A stretch of DNA of 49,922 bases from Paenibacillus sp. Soil787 (GTDB lineage: Bacteria > Bacillota > Bacilli > Paenibacillales > NBRC-103111): contig NZ_LMSP01000044.1 of the NCBI RefSeq assembly GCF_001429545.1, positions 410,031 to 459,952 on the forward strand. The letters run 5' to 3'. Below, one piece after another: positions 8,058 through 16,145 of this stretch. The notes under the pieces are model-generated. The model had not been told where the DNA came from and did no database searches. It saw nothing but the letters and a program-made list of their open reading frames with translations. A program made the translations under genes and the position numbers. Within the stretch, counting starts at the first letter, position 1. Every line of letters begins with the position of its first letter.

Positions 8058-8180
8058 ATGGAGATATGTGGAACTTATGATTTAGTAAATTCAATTAGAG
8101 GGAACGCCGGATGCCGGGAAACTGCGGAGGGATGGCATTTATTATCGTATGAAAAGGTGGTTTCTGTATTGAGCGAGTAA
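8058..8180 (+). CDS. Possible 40-residue ORF between the repeat and the GGDEF gene
   Basis: ATG at 8058 preceded by GGAAGAA at a usable distance; the product starts MEICGTYDLVNSIRG and ends SYEKVVSVLSE. It has three cysteines or more polar residues and no recognised family. It may also be the tail of an older gene, since the frame stays open upstream into the repeat. Weakly supported. Confidence 0.25.
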   Translation: MEICGTYDLVNSIRGNAGCRETAEGWHLLSYEKVVSVLSE

Positions 8181-8209
8181 AATATATAATGATATAGTTA
8201 AGAGGTTCA

Positions 8210-8223
8210 GGTCTATTTAGACC
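8210..8223. promoter_or_regulatory. Palindrome in the leader of the GGDEF gene
   Basis: GGTCTATTTAGACC is a 14-base inverted repeat (6-bp arms around TT), 34 bases before the start codon. It could be an operator or a small leader hairpin. Confidence 0.35.
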
Positions 8224-8256
8224 GAGAAGAATTTTATTCACAACCGGAGGCATGAA

Positions 8257-10038
8257 ATGAAATCATCTTACGACATCGAGACTCCGGCGTATACGTTATT
8301 TAACGTACCGTCTGATCATTCGCAGCGCCGAGTAGCCTTTATTATTGGGGCTGTCCTCGCTCTCATCACGCTTCTGTCCGTGCCGTTTGCACAGATCGAG
8401 TTACCAAAAAATAATACGTACTTGCCGACTTTGCTTGGGGCGGTTGTTTGCTTCGAATTCATTACTGTGTTTGTGTTATACAGCCAGTTTCGAGTGAACC
8501 GATTGCCACTTACTCTGATCTTATGCGGGGCTTATCTGTATTCCGCGCTCATGACACTGATGTATTTGCTGACGTTTCCAGGCTTCTTCCCTCCCAATAG
8601 TATCCGCGTCGGTGCTCAGACTGCAGAGTTGTTGTACGCGCTTTGGCATGTGGGATTCCCGCTCGCCATTCTCCTTTATACGATGATGGCGCATCGGTTG
8701 GAGAGGGTTAGCTTAACTAGGCGACAATCGTTGTGGGGGACAGTGCTCGTCGGACTGGGAGTGACGGGGATGGTTACGCTGATCGTTTATTGGGCTATTG
8801 TCTATGAGCCACATATCCCTATTCTGATGGACCACGGAAAAGTCACGGATTTATTCACATACGGTTTCGCTCTGCCGATTCTGCTGCTCAGTGCTGCCGC
8901 TCTGGTAAGCTACTACCGGCTGACGCGCGGAAGCACGGTCACTTCCTCCTGGCTATGTGTCGCGCTGCTCGCGACGATGCTGGATGTGGGCATTGTGCTG
9001 TTTGGAGGGAGTCGGTTCAGTCTTGGCTGGTATGTGTCCAAATTCGACACGTTCATCTTCTCTAATGTGGTGCTCGGCGGGATGATCTATGAATTTACCC
9101 GAATGTATGTGAAAATGACGGATCTCTATGAAGAGAGCCGCGTGGCGCAGCAAACCATCTCAGAGCAAAACAACATCATTGAGCGCATGCTGGCTTCAAG
9201 TCATGAAGGCATAACCATGTGCGATAGTCGGGGAAGAGTGCTGTTTGCCAACGGGAGATTCGAAGAGCTGTTCGGCAGACCACTCTCGGTAGGCGAGTCG
9301 CTGGAGTTCTATTGTGAAGGCATGAAATTGTTAGGTGGCGAAACGCTTAGCGGATCGATCCGTGCGTATTTAAACGGGCGGCAGGCTGCGATTCGAGAAC
9401 TGGTAACGATACAAAATGAAACAAACGGCGAAGCCTGCTACTACGAGTATTATGTGAACCCGATCACAGGAGACAATGGGGCCACCTTCCACGGGCATTT
9501 GTTTGCCTTCGGAAACCGGACGGAAACGGTTCGTAAAGCTCATTACGATGAGCTGACCGGATTGGCGAACCGCCGCTATATCCGCGAGTGGCTTGAGCGG
9601 AGGGCTTCTCAGGAATCGGGCCTATCGGGGCCTTATGCTGTACTATTCCTGGACCTGGATGGATTCAAGCAGGTTAACGACACCCTCGGGCATGAAATGG
9701 GAGATCGGCTTCTGCAGGAAGTCGCTGACGTACTTCGCCGCTGCATAGGCGATCAAGGCATTGCAGGCCGCTGGGCCGGCGACGAATTTGTCATTGTGGT
9801 GGAACGGTTCGAGCAAGTACGGGAATTAGAGCAGTTGGCGGATGGCGTCATTACGTCCGTGCGGGGCATTCAGACGATTGACGGTTCGCCGGTTCACGTC
9901 TCGGGCAGCATAGGCATTACCGTAGTCCCATCGTCCGGTGAAGAGGCGTCGACATTGCTCCAGCAAGCGGACCAGGCCATGTACAAGGCCAAAGCAAGCG
10001 GCAAGAACCGTTACTGCTTCTATGGGCTGAGCGCTTAG
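8257..10038 (+). CDS. Membrane diguanylate cyclase: 7TM-type sensor, PAS, GGDEF
   Basis: 593 residues, ATG 6 bases after GGAGG. Residues about 25-290 hold seven to eight hydrophobic segments resembling a 7TM histidine-kinase-type sensor. A PAS-like domain follows (about 300-420, with SHEGITMCDSRGRVLFANGR). The GGDEF domain spans about 430-590, with DELTGLANRR, FLDLDGFKQVNDTLGHEMGD and signature A507-G-D-E-F511. The A-for-G change in the first position is tolerated in active cyclases, so c-di-GMP synthesis is likely. The inhibitory RxxD site upstream of the signature is not conserved, so product inhibition may be absent. No EAL domain. It is monocistronic. Confidence 0.88.
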   Translation: MKSSYDIETPAYTLFNVPSDHSQRRVAFIIGAVLALITLLSVPFAQIELPKNNTYLPTLLGAVVCFEFITVFVLYSQFRVNRLPLTLILCGAYLYSALMTLMYLLTFPGFFPPNSIRVGAQTAELLYALWHVGFPLAILLYTMMAHRLERVSLTRRQSLWGTVLVGLGVTGMVTLIVYWAIVYEPHIPILMDHGKVTDLFTYGFALPILLLSAAALVSYYRLTRGSTVTSSWLCVALLATMLDVGIVLFGGSRFSLGWYVSKFDTFIFSNVVLGGMIYEFTRMYVKMTDLYEESRVAQQTISEQNNIIERMLASSHEGITMCDSRGRVLFANGRFEELFGRPLSVGESLEFYCEGMKLLGGETLSGSIRAYLNGRQAAIRELVTIQNETNGEACYYEYYVNPITGDNGATFHGHLFAFGNRTETVRKAHYDELTGLANRRYIREWLERRASQESGLSGPYAVLFLDLDGFKQVNDTLGHEMGDRLLQEVADVLRRCIGDQGIAGRWAGDEFVIVVERFEQVRELEQLADGVITSVRGIQTIDGSPVHVSGSIGITVVPSSGEEASTLLQQADQAMYKAKASGKNRYCFYGLSA

Positions 10039-10149
10039 TTTAAGCTGGATACATACCCTCGCTGGTTCATCCTTTGCTGCAATTAAACTGAAGAAGAGAC
10101 TATGGGTACCTTTTTGTATACTGAAGTAAGCAGCGGAGGGATGACATGA

Positions 10150-10197
10150 GTACTATAGTGATATGCAGCTCCTTCTTTTTTTCATTGACGGGCAGCC
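10150..10197 (+). repeat. Dispersed hairpin repeat, degenerate copy 6
   Basis: GTACTATAGTGATATGCAGC, then TCC, a T-run and the right end CATTGACGGGCAG. The left stem arm is largely lost. Confidence 0.5.
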
Positions 10198-10226
10198 GCA
10201 GATGACCCTTTGTAATTGGAGTCTTG

Positions 10227-10303
10227 CTAAACTACCGGAAACTATAGTTCAATAACGAAAAGGCTGCCGAATGGCAGTCCTTTTTTACGCTAATGAGCAG
10301 TAG
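10227..10303 (+). repeat. Dispersed hairpin repeat, copy 7, terminator-like
   Basis: CTAAACTACCGGAAACTATA (10227-10246) GTTCAATAA, then AAGGCTGCC GAAT GGCAGTCC followed by six T (10271-10285), and the right end ACGCTAATGAGCAG. The hairpin plus T-run is a competent terminator, though about 220 bases beyond the cyclase gene. Confidence 0.6.
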
Positions 10304-10510
10304 AGTTTCAATTTCCGAAATATGGAAAAAATATATGAACGGAATATTACAACTAACGAATTCCAAAGGTACAATTAGAAAAGCTTTATATTGCGGAAAC
10401 ACGATGTTAAGCAGTGTAACATCCATGATTACTAATACTAAAAAATCCACATTGGGATATCCTATCCATGAAATGAAAAATAAGTTGAACAGGATAATGG
10501 AGGTGAGTCT

Positions 10511-10675
10511 GTGATCAATCGTAACGATGTCATTGAAGCAGATGGACAAAATTTTCATGATCAAACTGAAGATGTAGTCAAAGCGGTGCCTGCAACTACA
10601 GATGTGGACGAAGCAGTGGAAGCCATAACAGCGCATATTAATAAATATGATGTTCCCGAAGAAAATGAAAAGTAG
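10511..10675 (+). CDS. Small acidic hypothetical protein
   Basis: 54 residues from GTG at 10511, preceded by GGAGGTGA. The product is strongly acidic and polar (GQNFHDQTEDVVKAVPATTD, then DEAVEAITAHINKY). This resembles the short acidic proteins common in spore formers, but no family is recognised. It is followed by a repeat-type terminator. Confidence 0.5.
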   Translation: MINRNDVIEADGQNFHDQTEDVVKAVPATTDVDEAVEAITAHINKYDVPEENEK

Positions 10676-10720
10676 AGGAAAACACCGGATTTTAAGCATT
10701 TGTTAGGCTAATGAAAAACA

Positions 10721-10762
10721 AGGAAGGAGCAGCTTACAGCTCCTTTCTCTTTTATTAAAGTA
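10721..10762 (+). repeat. Dispersed hairpin repeat, copy 8, with terminator stem
   Basis: AAGGAGC (10724-10730) pairs with GCTCCTT (10739-10745) around an 8-base loop, then TCTCTTTTATT and the right end AAAGTAAACGGGCAG. The left motif is missing. It probably terminates the small gene ending at 10675. Confidence 0.55.
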
Positions 10763-10894
10763 AACGGGCAGAAAATATAACGCGATCTCAGTAAGATCTG
10801 TAAGTCTATATTTTTCAACTAATCCGAAGCGCTTACTGCTCGTTTATTAACAATATTAATAGCCAATATACGTTTGTTACATATGGAAAACCAT

Positions 10895-10921
10895 AATACC
10901 TCCACTACAGGGGGTATTTTT
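10895..10921 (+). terminator. Hairpin terminator
   Basis: AATACCTCC (10895-10903) pairs with GGGGGTATT (10910-10918), one G-U pair, followed by T. No gene ends immediately before it apart from the small ORF at 10511-10675. Confidence 0.5.
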
Positions 10922-11122
10922 AATGCGACAATCAAAGTCAGTGGATATTTTCGAAACAAAGACAACCATTAAAACGTCTAAATAGTATCATTGGAATAAT
11001 AAGGAATTAAATTCGTTCTTTCTTAAGTACACAGCGTCGCCTGACATCCCGAGCTAGGTAGATCATCGCCGTCGGACATCAAATAGTTCGAATGCGTCCA
11101 GCCGCTAGAGGAGACTATCAGA

Positions 11123-11809
11123 ATGAAAAACATTATCCCACTGGGGATATTATTGCTCGTCTTTATGCTCATAGGATGTGGGGACAGGGGAATTGGTCCA
11201 TATACGTCTGTATCGTCCCTTCCCCCAATGCCTGCAGCATCTGAGTCTCCTCCCAGCCCAACGCCAGTATCATCTCCTTCAGCTACAGAGGCAAACTTAG
11301 CGATAGAAGATGACTCAATCAGAGCGATAGGTACGCATTCGGAGGGGCGACTACTCGTCAAACCTGCGAACAAAGCGAGCGTAGCCCCTTTGGGCGCACC
11401 TAGCTGTTATGGGGCGGAGACTGATCTCCATTGGTCAGGAGACTATGAGGTGGTATGGGAATCCAAATCTGAGGGAATTGCAACCCCAATTAGTACATTT
11501 CCAATTGACTTCGAAATTGTACAACAAGATGACTCACCAGTCATCATGCAGCCATTTACCCTTGAAGATATGGATATATTTGCTTATGTTCCTCGTTACG
11601 CCGATTGTCATGGTCTCGAAACTTACCTTTTTGGAGTAAGTAATGGGAAGGCTTTTCCGATATCGCTTGAGATAAAACCTGGAGTGAATTGGGCTTCTAT
11701 AAGCCAATTGCCGCACCATCCATTCAAAGTTGCCAACGGAGAATTTATCGTGACTGGCGGTTATGGGGCGGGCCAGGATTTCATTAACGTCTATCACTTT
11801 CAGATATGA
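11123..11809 (+). CDS. Hypothetical lipoprotein
   Basis: 228 residues, ATG behind GAGGAG. The N-terminus MKNIIPLGILLLVFMLIGCG is a lipoprotein signal peptide with lipobox LIGC (cysteine at residue 19). A proline- and serine-rich linker follows (about 28-57), then a compact domain of about 150 residues containing two well-spaced cysteines (SCYGAET and YADCHG) that could form a disulfide. The ending QDFINVYHF suggests a beta-rich fold. The function is not recognised. It faces another lipoprotein gene 300 bases downstream. Confidence 0.65.
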   Translation: MKNIIPLGILLLVFMLIGCGDRGIGPYTSVSSLPPMPAASESPPSPTPVSSPSATEANLAIEDDSIRAIGTHSEGRLLVKPANKASVAPLGAPSCYGAETDLHWSGDYEVVWESKSEGIATPISTFPIDFEIVQQDDSPVIMQPFTLEDMDIFAYVPRYADCHGLETYLFGVSNGKAFPISLEIKPGVNWASISQLPHHPFKVANGEFIVTGGYGAGQDFINVYHFQI

Positions 11810-11967
11810 TCCAAAGAAAAAGTCAATGATTCTGAAAAGTACAAATCAAGTGAAGCCTAACGATATATAACTACTGCGAGATTTGGAACGTCCGCCAGGT
11901 GCTAGGCAGGAAGTACAGGACCCAAATGGAAGTAATACACAACTCTACCTTATTTGGAGGTCGTGAA

Positions 11968-12027
11968 ATGGCGTTTCCGACACATATTGTATCGGCAGGC
12001 GGAATGCATAAGGGTTACGTGGTATGA
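11968..12027 (+). pseudogene. N-terminal scrap resembling a Nudix hydrolase
   Basis: ATG behind TTTGGAGG, reading MAFPTHIVSAGGMHKGYVV then stop. MxFPTHIVxAGG is the typical start of a group of Nudix hydrolases, but the Nudix box is absent downstream in any frame. It appears to be a truncated 5' end. Confidence 0.35.
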
Positions 12028-12103
12028 TATTGCTTGGTGATATAAACTATTATAAGGCCCGCATCGTCTAATTAATGACTTCCAAATGAACGGAGTGCTG
12101 CTA

Positions 12104-12988
12104 TTGTTGAACAAAAGAGGTATGCTTATATTCATATCCTCTGCATTCATGCTTGTTTCCTGTCAAGGAAATCCGGGCCAAGGACCGGAGGGCATCGATT
12201 CTCCTGTGTCTGCCGTTAAGCCGTTGAAGGCCGATCTGATTCAACCAAATGGGACAAATGTGGCAGAACGCATTGCTGTGCCCAAGGGTTTCGAACGAAT
12301 GCCTGTTGTGACCGGATCATATGAAGAATATTTACGTCAGTTTCCGCTTAAGCCTCATGGCTCCAAGGTTCATTTATTTAACGGTGAGTTAAAGGGGAAA
12401 GAGGTTTACGAAGCGGTATTGGATGTGGATGTGGGGGAGCGGGATCTCCAGCAATGTGCCGATTCGGTGATGAGACTGCGGGCGGAATATTTATACGGTA
12501 AGGGATGGTATGACAAGATACATTTTAACTTTACCAATGGCTTCAAAGCTGATTATGCTGCATGGACGAAAGGAAATCGGATTGAGGTTTCAGGGAATAA
12601 GGTTTCCTGGGTGAAACGCGGAGCCAGCTCCAATAGCTACGAGGGCTTCCGCAGCTATCTGAATATGGTGTTTGCGTATGCAGGCACTCTATCCTTGGCA
12701 AAGGAGATGGAGCATATAACTCTATCGGATATGCGACCCGGAGATGTTTTCCTCGAAGGCGGATCACCAGGACATGCGATTATAGTAATGGATATAGCCC
12801 AGAATCCAAAAAACGGCGAGAAGCTCTTTCTCCTGGCTCAGGGATATACGCCTGCACAAGAGATCCACATTCTGGAGAACCCTGCTAATGGCAAGGGAAA
12901 TCCCTGGTACAATATCTCCTTTGGAGATAAATTGCAAACACCGGAGTGGAAATTTACGAATGAGCAGCTGTTTCGATTCTATAATTGA
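12104..12988 (+). CDS. DUF4846 lipoprotein
   Basis: 294 residues if started at the TTG at 12104, 9 bases after GGAG; an in-frame ATG lies at 12086 without a good site. The signal peptide ends in lipobox LVSC. The mature part matches DUF4846: AVPKGFERMPVVTGSYEEYL, FPLKPHGSKVHLFNG, QCADSVMRLRAEYLY, then YLNMVFAYAGTLSL and DMRPGDVFLEGGSPGHAIIV. The PGDVFxxGGxPGHA block resembles NlpC/P60-type or amidase-like folds, but catalysis is not established. It should be anchored outside the membrane. It converges with the minus-strand DUF5667 gene across a shared terminator. Confidence 0.75.
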   Translation: MLNKRGMLIFISSAFMLVSCQGNPGQGPEGIDSPVSAVKPLKADLIQPNGTNVAERIAVPKGFERMPVVTGSYEEYLRQFPLKPHGSKVHLFNGELKGKEVYEAVLDVDVGERDLQQCADSVMRLRAEYLYGKGWYDKIHFNFTNGFKADYAAWTKGNRIEVSGNKVSWVKRGASSNSYEGFRSYLNMVFAYAGTLSLAKEMEHITLSDMRPGDVFLEGGSPGHAIIVMDIAQNPKNGEKLFLLAQGYTPAQEIHILENPANGKGNPWYNISFGDKLQTPEWKFTNEQLFRFYN

Positions 12989-13096
12989 GAGCCAATGACT
13001 AGAACTTGATCCCATTCCCGATAGAATCAATTGAGCGCTCTCTATTGGGCTGGGAGCTTTCTAAAATCAAACATCCATGCACAACATGCCGAAAAT

Positions 13097-13149
13097 AAAA
13101 CAGGGCAAAAATGTGTCGCAAAAAAGCGACGGGTTTTTGCCCTGTTTTT
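13097..13149. terminator. Bidirectional terminator between convergent genes
   Basis: AAAACAGGGCAAAAA (13097-13111) pairs with TTTTTGCCCTGTTTT (13134-13148); inside it GTCGC/GCGAC forms a second small stem. A-rich and T-rich flanks make it work for both the DUF4846 gene and the DUF5667 gene. Confidence 0.85.
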
Positions 13150-13272
13150 AAGCTTGAGACAGACAGACAATGGTAACCTGGTCTTTGATCGTTAGCTTCT
13201 AAATCGTTATCTCTTCCCAATAAGGGAACAGACGACGTTAACGGAGTACAGTATATTAATAGCCTAGCGGTT

Positions 13273-14352
13273 TTATTCTTGTTTGCTACCTTTATTTTTA
13301 TCGTGTCCGTTTCCATTCCCTTTTTCGCTACCTTTGTGTTGGCTATCGTTCTTTTTCTCTTTTGCTTTATCAGGTTTATTCATATGCTGGTTATCTTCGT
13401 CCTTCTTCGCTTGATCTGATTTTGTTACCAAGCTTTCCTGTTTCTCTTGGTCCGAGACAGGCTCGTTCGAGACTGGTGTTGGAACTGGAGATGGAACCAG
13501 CGAAGCAACCGGGGTCTGCTCTTCCTTAGCTGTTACGTTTTCATTCATCTTCCCCAGCTTCTCTTTTTTTTCGATTTTGGACAGTTTTTTATCCAGATGA
13601 GCAAACGACTTTTCTATATTTTTCATTAGAGCTAGTTGGGCTTTCGGATTTCCCACCTTTTCCAATGCTGAGGCTAAGGCTACAATATTGTGCTGTAAAT
13701 CAACCTTTACCTTCAGTACCTGCTCCGGATTTTTCACTTCTGTTATAGGATTGATCAAATCTTCGGCTTCCGTTTGCTCGGGATCTACTGTCTGCTCGCT
13801 GTTCGGCTGAGCTGCGGCTGTTGTTGTAGTTTCTTGTTGTGTTGAATCCTCTGCTTTAGTAGCTTCTTGTGTAGTCTTTACGGTTGTCGATATGCCAGAA
13901 GCCTGACCTGTTTTTTGAACAGCACTTTGCTGAGTTTCCAGCGACTTCTGGAGAGATAGATTCGCCTCTTTCGTTTTTCCTTGAGCCAATAAGGCATTCG
14001 CTTCCTGAAGTCGATCTTGGGCAAATGCGGTAAGTAGTCGCGCCTCTTTCACGTCATTGACAGTTAGGGCCAATCGAATGTTTTCGTATATTGTTTTTAC
14101 AAAGTAGAAGAAGTCTCCTGGCAAAAGATCTGGAGTCTCCGTTTTGGATTCGTTCAAAGTCGTACCTACTTGTGAGGAGAAAGTCGTATTCTGAGTGTCG
14201 CTCATGGATGCGGGACTGGACGACGGTGTTGTTGTTGTAATCTCCGAAGCTAATACGCTACCGGTACCCATGCTAAAAACGAGTATGCTGACCATGGCGC
14301 TTTTGGCAAGAAGGTTGGACCATTTTTGTTCTTTTGTAAACTTTACTATCAA
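13273..14352 (-). CDS. Secreted DUF5667-domain protein with long polar tail
   Basis: About 359 residues, taking the TTG at 14352, which lies 7 bases after AAGGTGG; a GTG at 14362-14364 is the alternative. A signal peptide ends near VLASE. A short linker rich in serine and threonine precedes the DUF5667 domain (about residues 75-140): PDLLPGDFFYFVKTIYENIR, LTVNDVKEARLLTAFAQDRL. The second half is threonine-, glutamate- and lysine-rich, and the end is a highly charged run of lysine, glycine, asparagine and histidine repeats. DUF5667 proteins are surface proteins of unknown function, often near anti-sigma factor genes; none is seen here. Confidence 0.75.
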   Translation of the reverse strand: MIVKFTKEQKWSNLLAKSAMVSILVFSMGTGSVLASEITTTTPSSSPASMSDTQNTTFSSQVGTTLNESKTETPDLLPGDFFYFVKTIYENIRLALTVNDVKEARLLTAFAQDRLQEANALLAQGKTKEANLSLQKSLETQQSAVQKTGQASGISTTVKTTQEATKAEDSTQQETTTTAAAQPNSEQTVDPEQTEAEDLINPITEVKNPEQVLKVKVDLQHNIVALASALEKVGNPKAQLALMKNIEKSFAHLDKKLSKIEKKEKLGKMNENVTAKEEQTPVASLVPSPVPTPVSNEPVSDQEKQESLVTKSDQAKKDEDNQHMNKPDKAKEKKNDSQHKGSEKGNGNGHDKNKGSKQE

Positions 14353-14675
14353 GATTATTACCACCTTATGAAAGTATTTTAGCTGCAGCTGATACTAAGT
14401 TATACGAGACCCAAACGTATTTTCTGGGGGCAGGTAGGATTACGAACGTGGAATCAACGTATTTCCCAAAAGCTAAATGAACACTATTTGTTGGTGTACA
14501 ATATAGCTTTGACGTAGATAATATGTTGAGATGAAGCTTGTTGCGCCCTTGTACAATAACCAGAATCATGATAATTTTATAAGTTCGAAGCAGAGAATAT
14601 TGAATTTAATATCCCGGCCCCTTTGATATGATGATGACAAGAACAACAACAGATAAATGAAAGGGGCAATCACAT
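14353..14675. other. Divergent upstream region of the fructan locus
   Basis: Separates the DUF5667 gene from the sugar-binding protein. No convincing promoter pair, cre site or gene could be picked out; GAAAGGGG is the ribosome binding site of the binding-protein gene. Confidence 0.35.
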
Positions 14676-16028
14676 TTGAAAAAACTAAGTCAAACAGTAG
14701 TAAGCGCTATCGTAGTCGGTGGTTTATTGGCGGGATGTTCAACGCAAAGTGAAGGTGGAAATACGTCGTCAGCAGTACCCAAACAAACGGATAATGCGGT
14801 TAAAAAAGAAGAGAAAGTCAAGCTGACGTTCTGGAGAAACTCGGGGAATGATACGGAGAATGCAGCCTATGACAAGCTTGTTGCTTCCTTCATGCAAAAG
14901 TACCCGGATATTTCTGTAGAAATGACACCGATTCCGTACTCCGACTATGACACGAAATTAAGAGTATCCATAGCTTCGGGCAGCCCGCCGGATATTATGG
15001 CGCTAGATGCTCCTACGGTCGGTTCGTACGCAAATGCCGGTGCTCTGAAGCCTTTGACCACATACTTCAAGACAGACGGGAATATCGATGATGTTCCTAA
15101 ATCAACACTTGCGACCTACACGTATCAAAATGAAATCTATATGGCGCCATTAACGGAATCTTCGATTGCCATGTTCTATAATAAAAAGATGTTTCAAGCG
15201 AAGGGCATTTCGCTTCCTTCCAAAAATCCGGATGAGCCGTGGACATGGGATCAGGTGCTCGATGCTGCCAAGAAAATCAATGATCCAGCGAGTGGCATCT
15301 TTGGTATTGATCCTGCCCAAGGCTTCGGCAATGCGGGTGGCACGGCTTACTTCAAGTATCCGATCATTTGGCAGCTTGGCGGGGAGATTATGAGTCCTGA
15401 CGGTAAAACGTCGAAAGGCTTTTTGGATTCACCGCAAACGAAGAAAGCCATTCAATTCTTCTCAGACTTGTATAACAAAGATAAAGTATCTGCTCTGGAG
15501 TATCCACCGGATCCATTCCCGAACGGCAAACTGGGAATCACGATTGATGGCTCCTGGTCTCTGGCGAATCTGAAAGAGAAGTTCCCGAATTTCAAGCTTG
15601 GCGAAGACTATGACATTGCTCCTCTGCCAAAAGGAACTGCACAAGCGGTAGCGAATGGCAGCTGGGCGCTTGGCATTTCCTCCAAAAGCAAACACCCTGA
15701 TGAAGCTTGGAAGTTCGTCAATTGGGTAACTGGGCATGATGGACAAAAGACGTATGCTGGCATGACTAAGGATATCCCGTCCCGTTATTCGGCAGCGAAG
15801 GATTTCCCTGAATTGAATGAGTATCCGAAGAACATCTTCGTCATTCAAAATCAGAAATACGGCAGACCGCGTCCGATTACGCCGATCTTCCCGCAAATGT
15901 CCGATGCTGTGAACAAAATGTTTGAAGATGTGACCATCGGCAAACGGAATATTGACGCATCCATTGCAGAAGCCATCACGACGATCGATAAGGCTTATGC
16001 GGATGTGCAGGCACAGCAGAAAAAGTAG
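14676..16028 (+). CDS. Sugar ABC transporter substrate-binding lipoprotein, CUT1 type
   Basis: 450 residues from TTG behind GAAAGGGG. Lipobox LLAGC, a serine- and threonine-rich linker, then a family 1 extracellular solute-binding domain: KLTFWRNSGNDTE, FMQKYPDISVEM, SGSPPDIMALDAPTV, MFYNKKMFQAKGI and GKLGITIDGSWSL. It should capture an oligosaccharide and deliver it to the permeases at 21766-23539. The neighbouring fructan hydrolases make fructo-oligosaccharides or sucrose the likely ligand, by inference. It is followed by its own terminator, so it may be expressed more strongly than the downstream kinase and regulator. Confidence 0.9.
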   Translation: MKKLSQTVVSAIVVGGLLAGCSTQSEGGNTSSAVPKQTDNAVKKEEKVKLTFWRNSGNDTENAAYDKLVASFMQKYPDISVEMTPIPYSDYDTKLRVSIASGSPPDIMALDAPTVGSYANAGALKPLTTYFKTDGNIDDVPKSTLATYTYQNEIYMAPLTESSIAMFYNKKMFQAKGISLPSKNPDEPWTWDQVLDAAKKINDPASGIFGIDPAQGFGNAGGTAYFKYPIIWQLGGEIMSPDGKTSKGFLDSPQTKKAIQFFSDLYNKDKVSALEYPPDPFPNGKLGITIDGSWSLANLKEKFPNFKLGEDYDIAPLPKGTAQAVANGSWALGISSKSKHPDEAWKFVNWVTGHDGQKTYAGMTKDIPSRYSAAKDFPELNEYPKNIFVIQNQKYGRPRPITPIFPQMSDAVNKMFEDVTIGKRNIDASIAEAITTIDKAYADVQAQQKK

Positions 16029-16043
16029 GTTTTTGAAGGTCAT

Positions 16044-16075
16044 AGAGACGAATCATTTCGATGATCGTCTCTTTG
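16044..16075 (+). terminator. Terminator between the binding protein and kinase genes
   Basis: AGAGACG (16044-16050) pairs with CGTCTCT (16066-16072); an inner ATCAT/ATGAT stem extends it. Followed by TTTG only, so it may be partial (attenuating). Confidence 0.6.
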
Positions 16076-16145
16076 TCGTTGTTTCCCTATAAGGTTGACG
16101 TGTATGATTAAAGGTGTGATGACTGGATAAGAAACGGGGGATTTC

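Larger units (their letters stand above)
10039..10510. other. Repeat-rich intergenic stretch
   Basis: Contains two dispersed-repeat copies (10150-10197 and 10227-10303). Just before the first, 10107-10150 reads as a short coding-like scrap ending GTFLYTEVSSGGMT. A 73-codon frame from an ATG inside the second repeat (10293-10514) overlaps the next small gene by four bases; its composition is not convincingly protein-like, so it is not called. Confidence 0.4.
10676..11122. other. Intergenic stretch with repeat, terminator and scraps
   Basis: Holds repeat copy 8, a hairpin terminator at 10895-10921, and a 20-codon frame at 10923-10985 without a proper ribosome binding site. On the minus strand, 11023-11100 reads SGWTHSNYLMSDGDDLPSS, which could be the end of a lost gene. 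Confidence 0.35.

Noticed and set aside
10232..10699. 155-codon minus-strand frame rich in Phe, Ile and Cys
   Set aside because: It runs through a repeat copy and opposite a better small gene (10511-10675) with a good ribosome binding site; its composition is typical of antisense AT-rich DNA.
11023..11373. 116-codon minus-strand frame
   Set aside because: Most of it is antisense to the lipoprotein at 11123. Only its last 27 codons look coding-like, and those could be a leftover.
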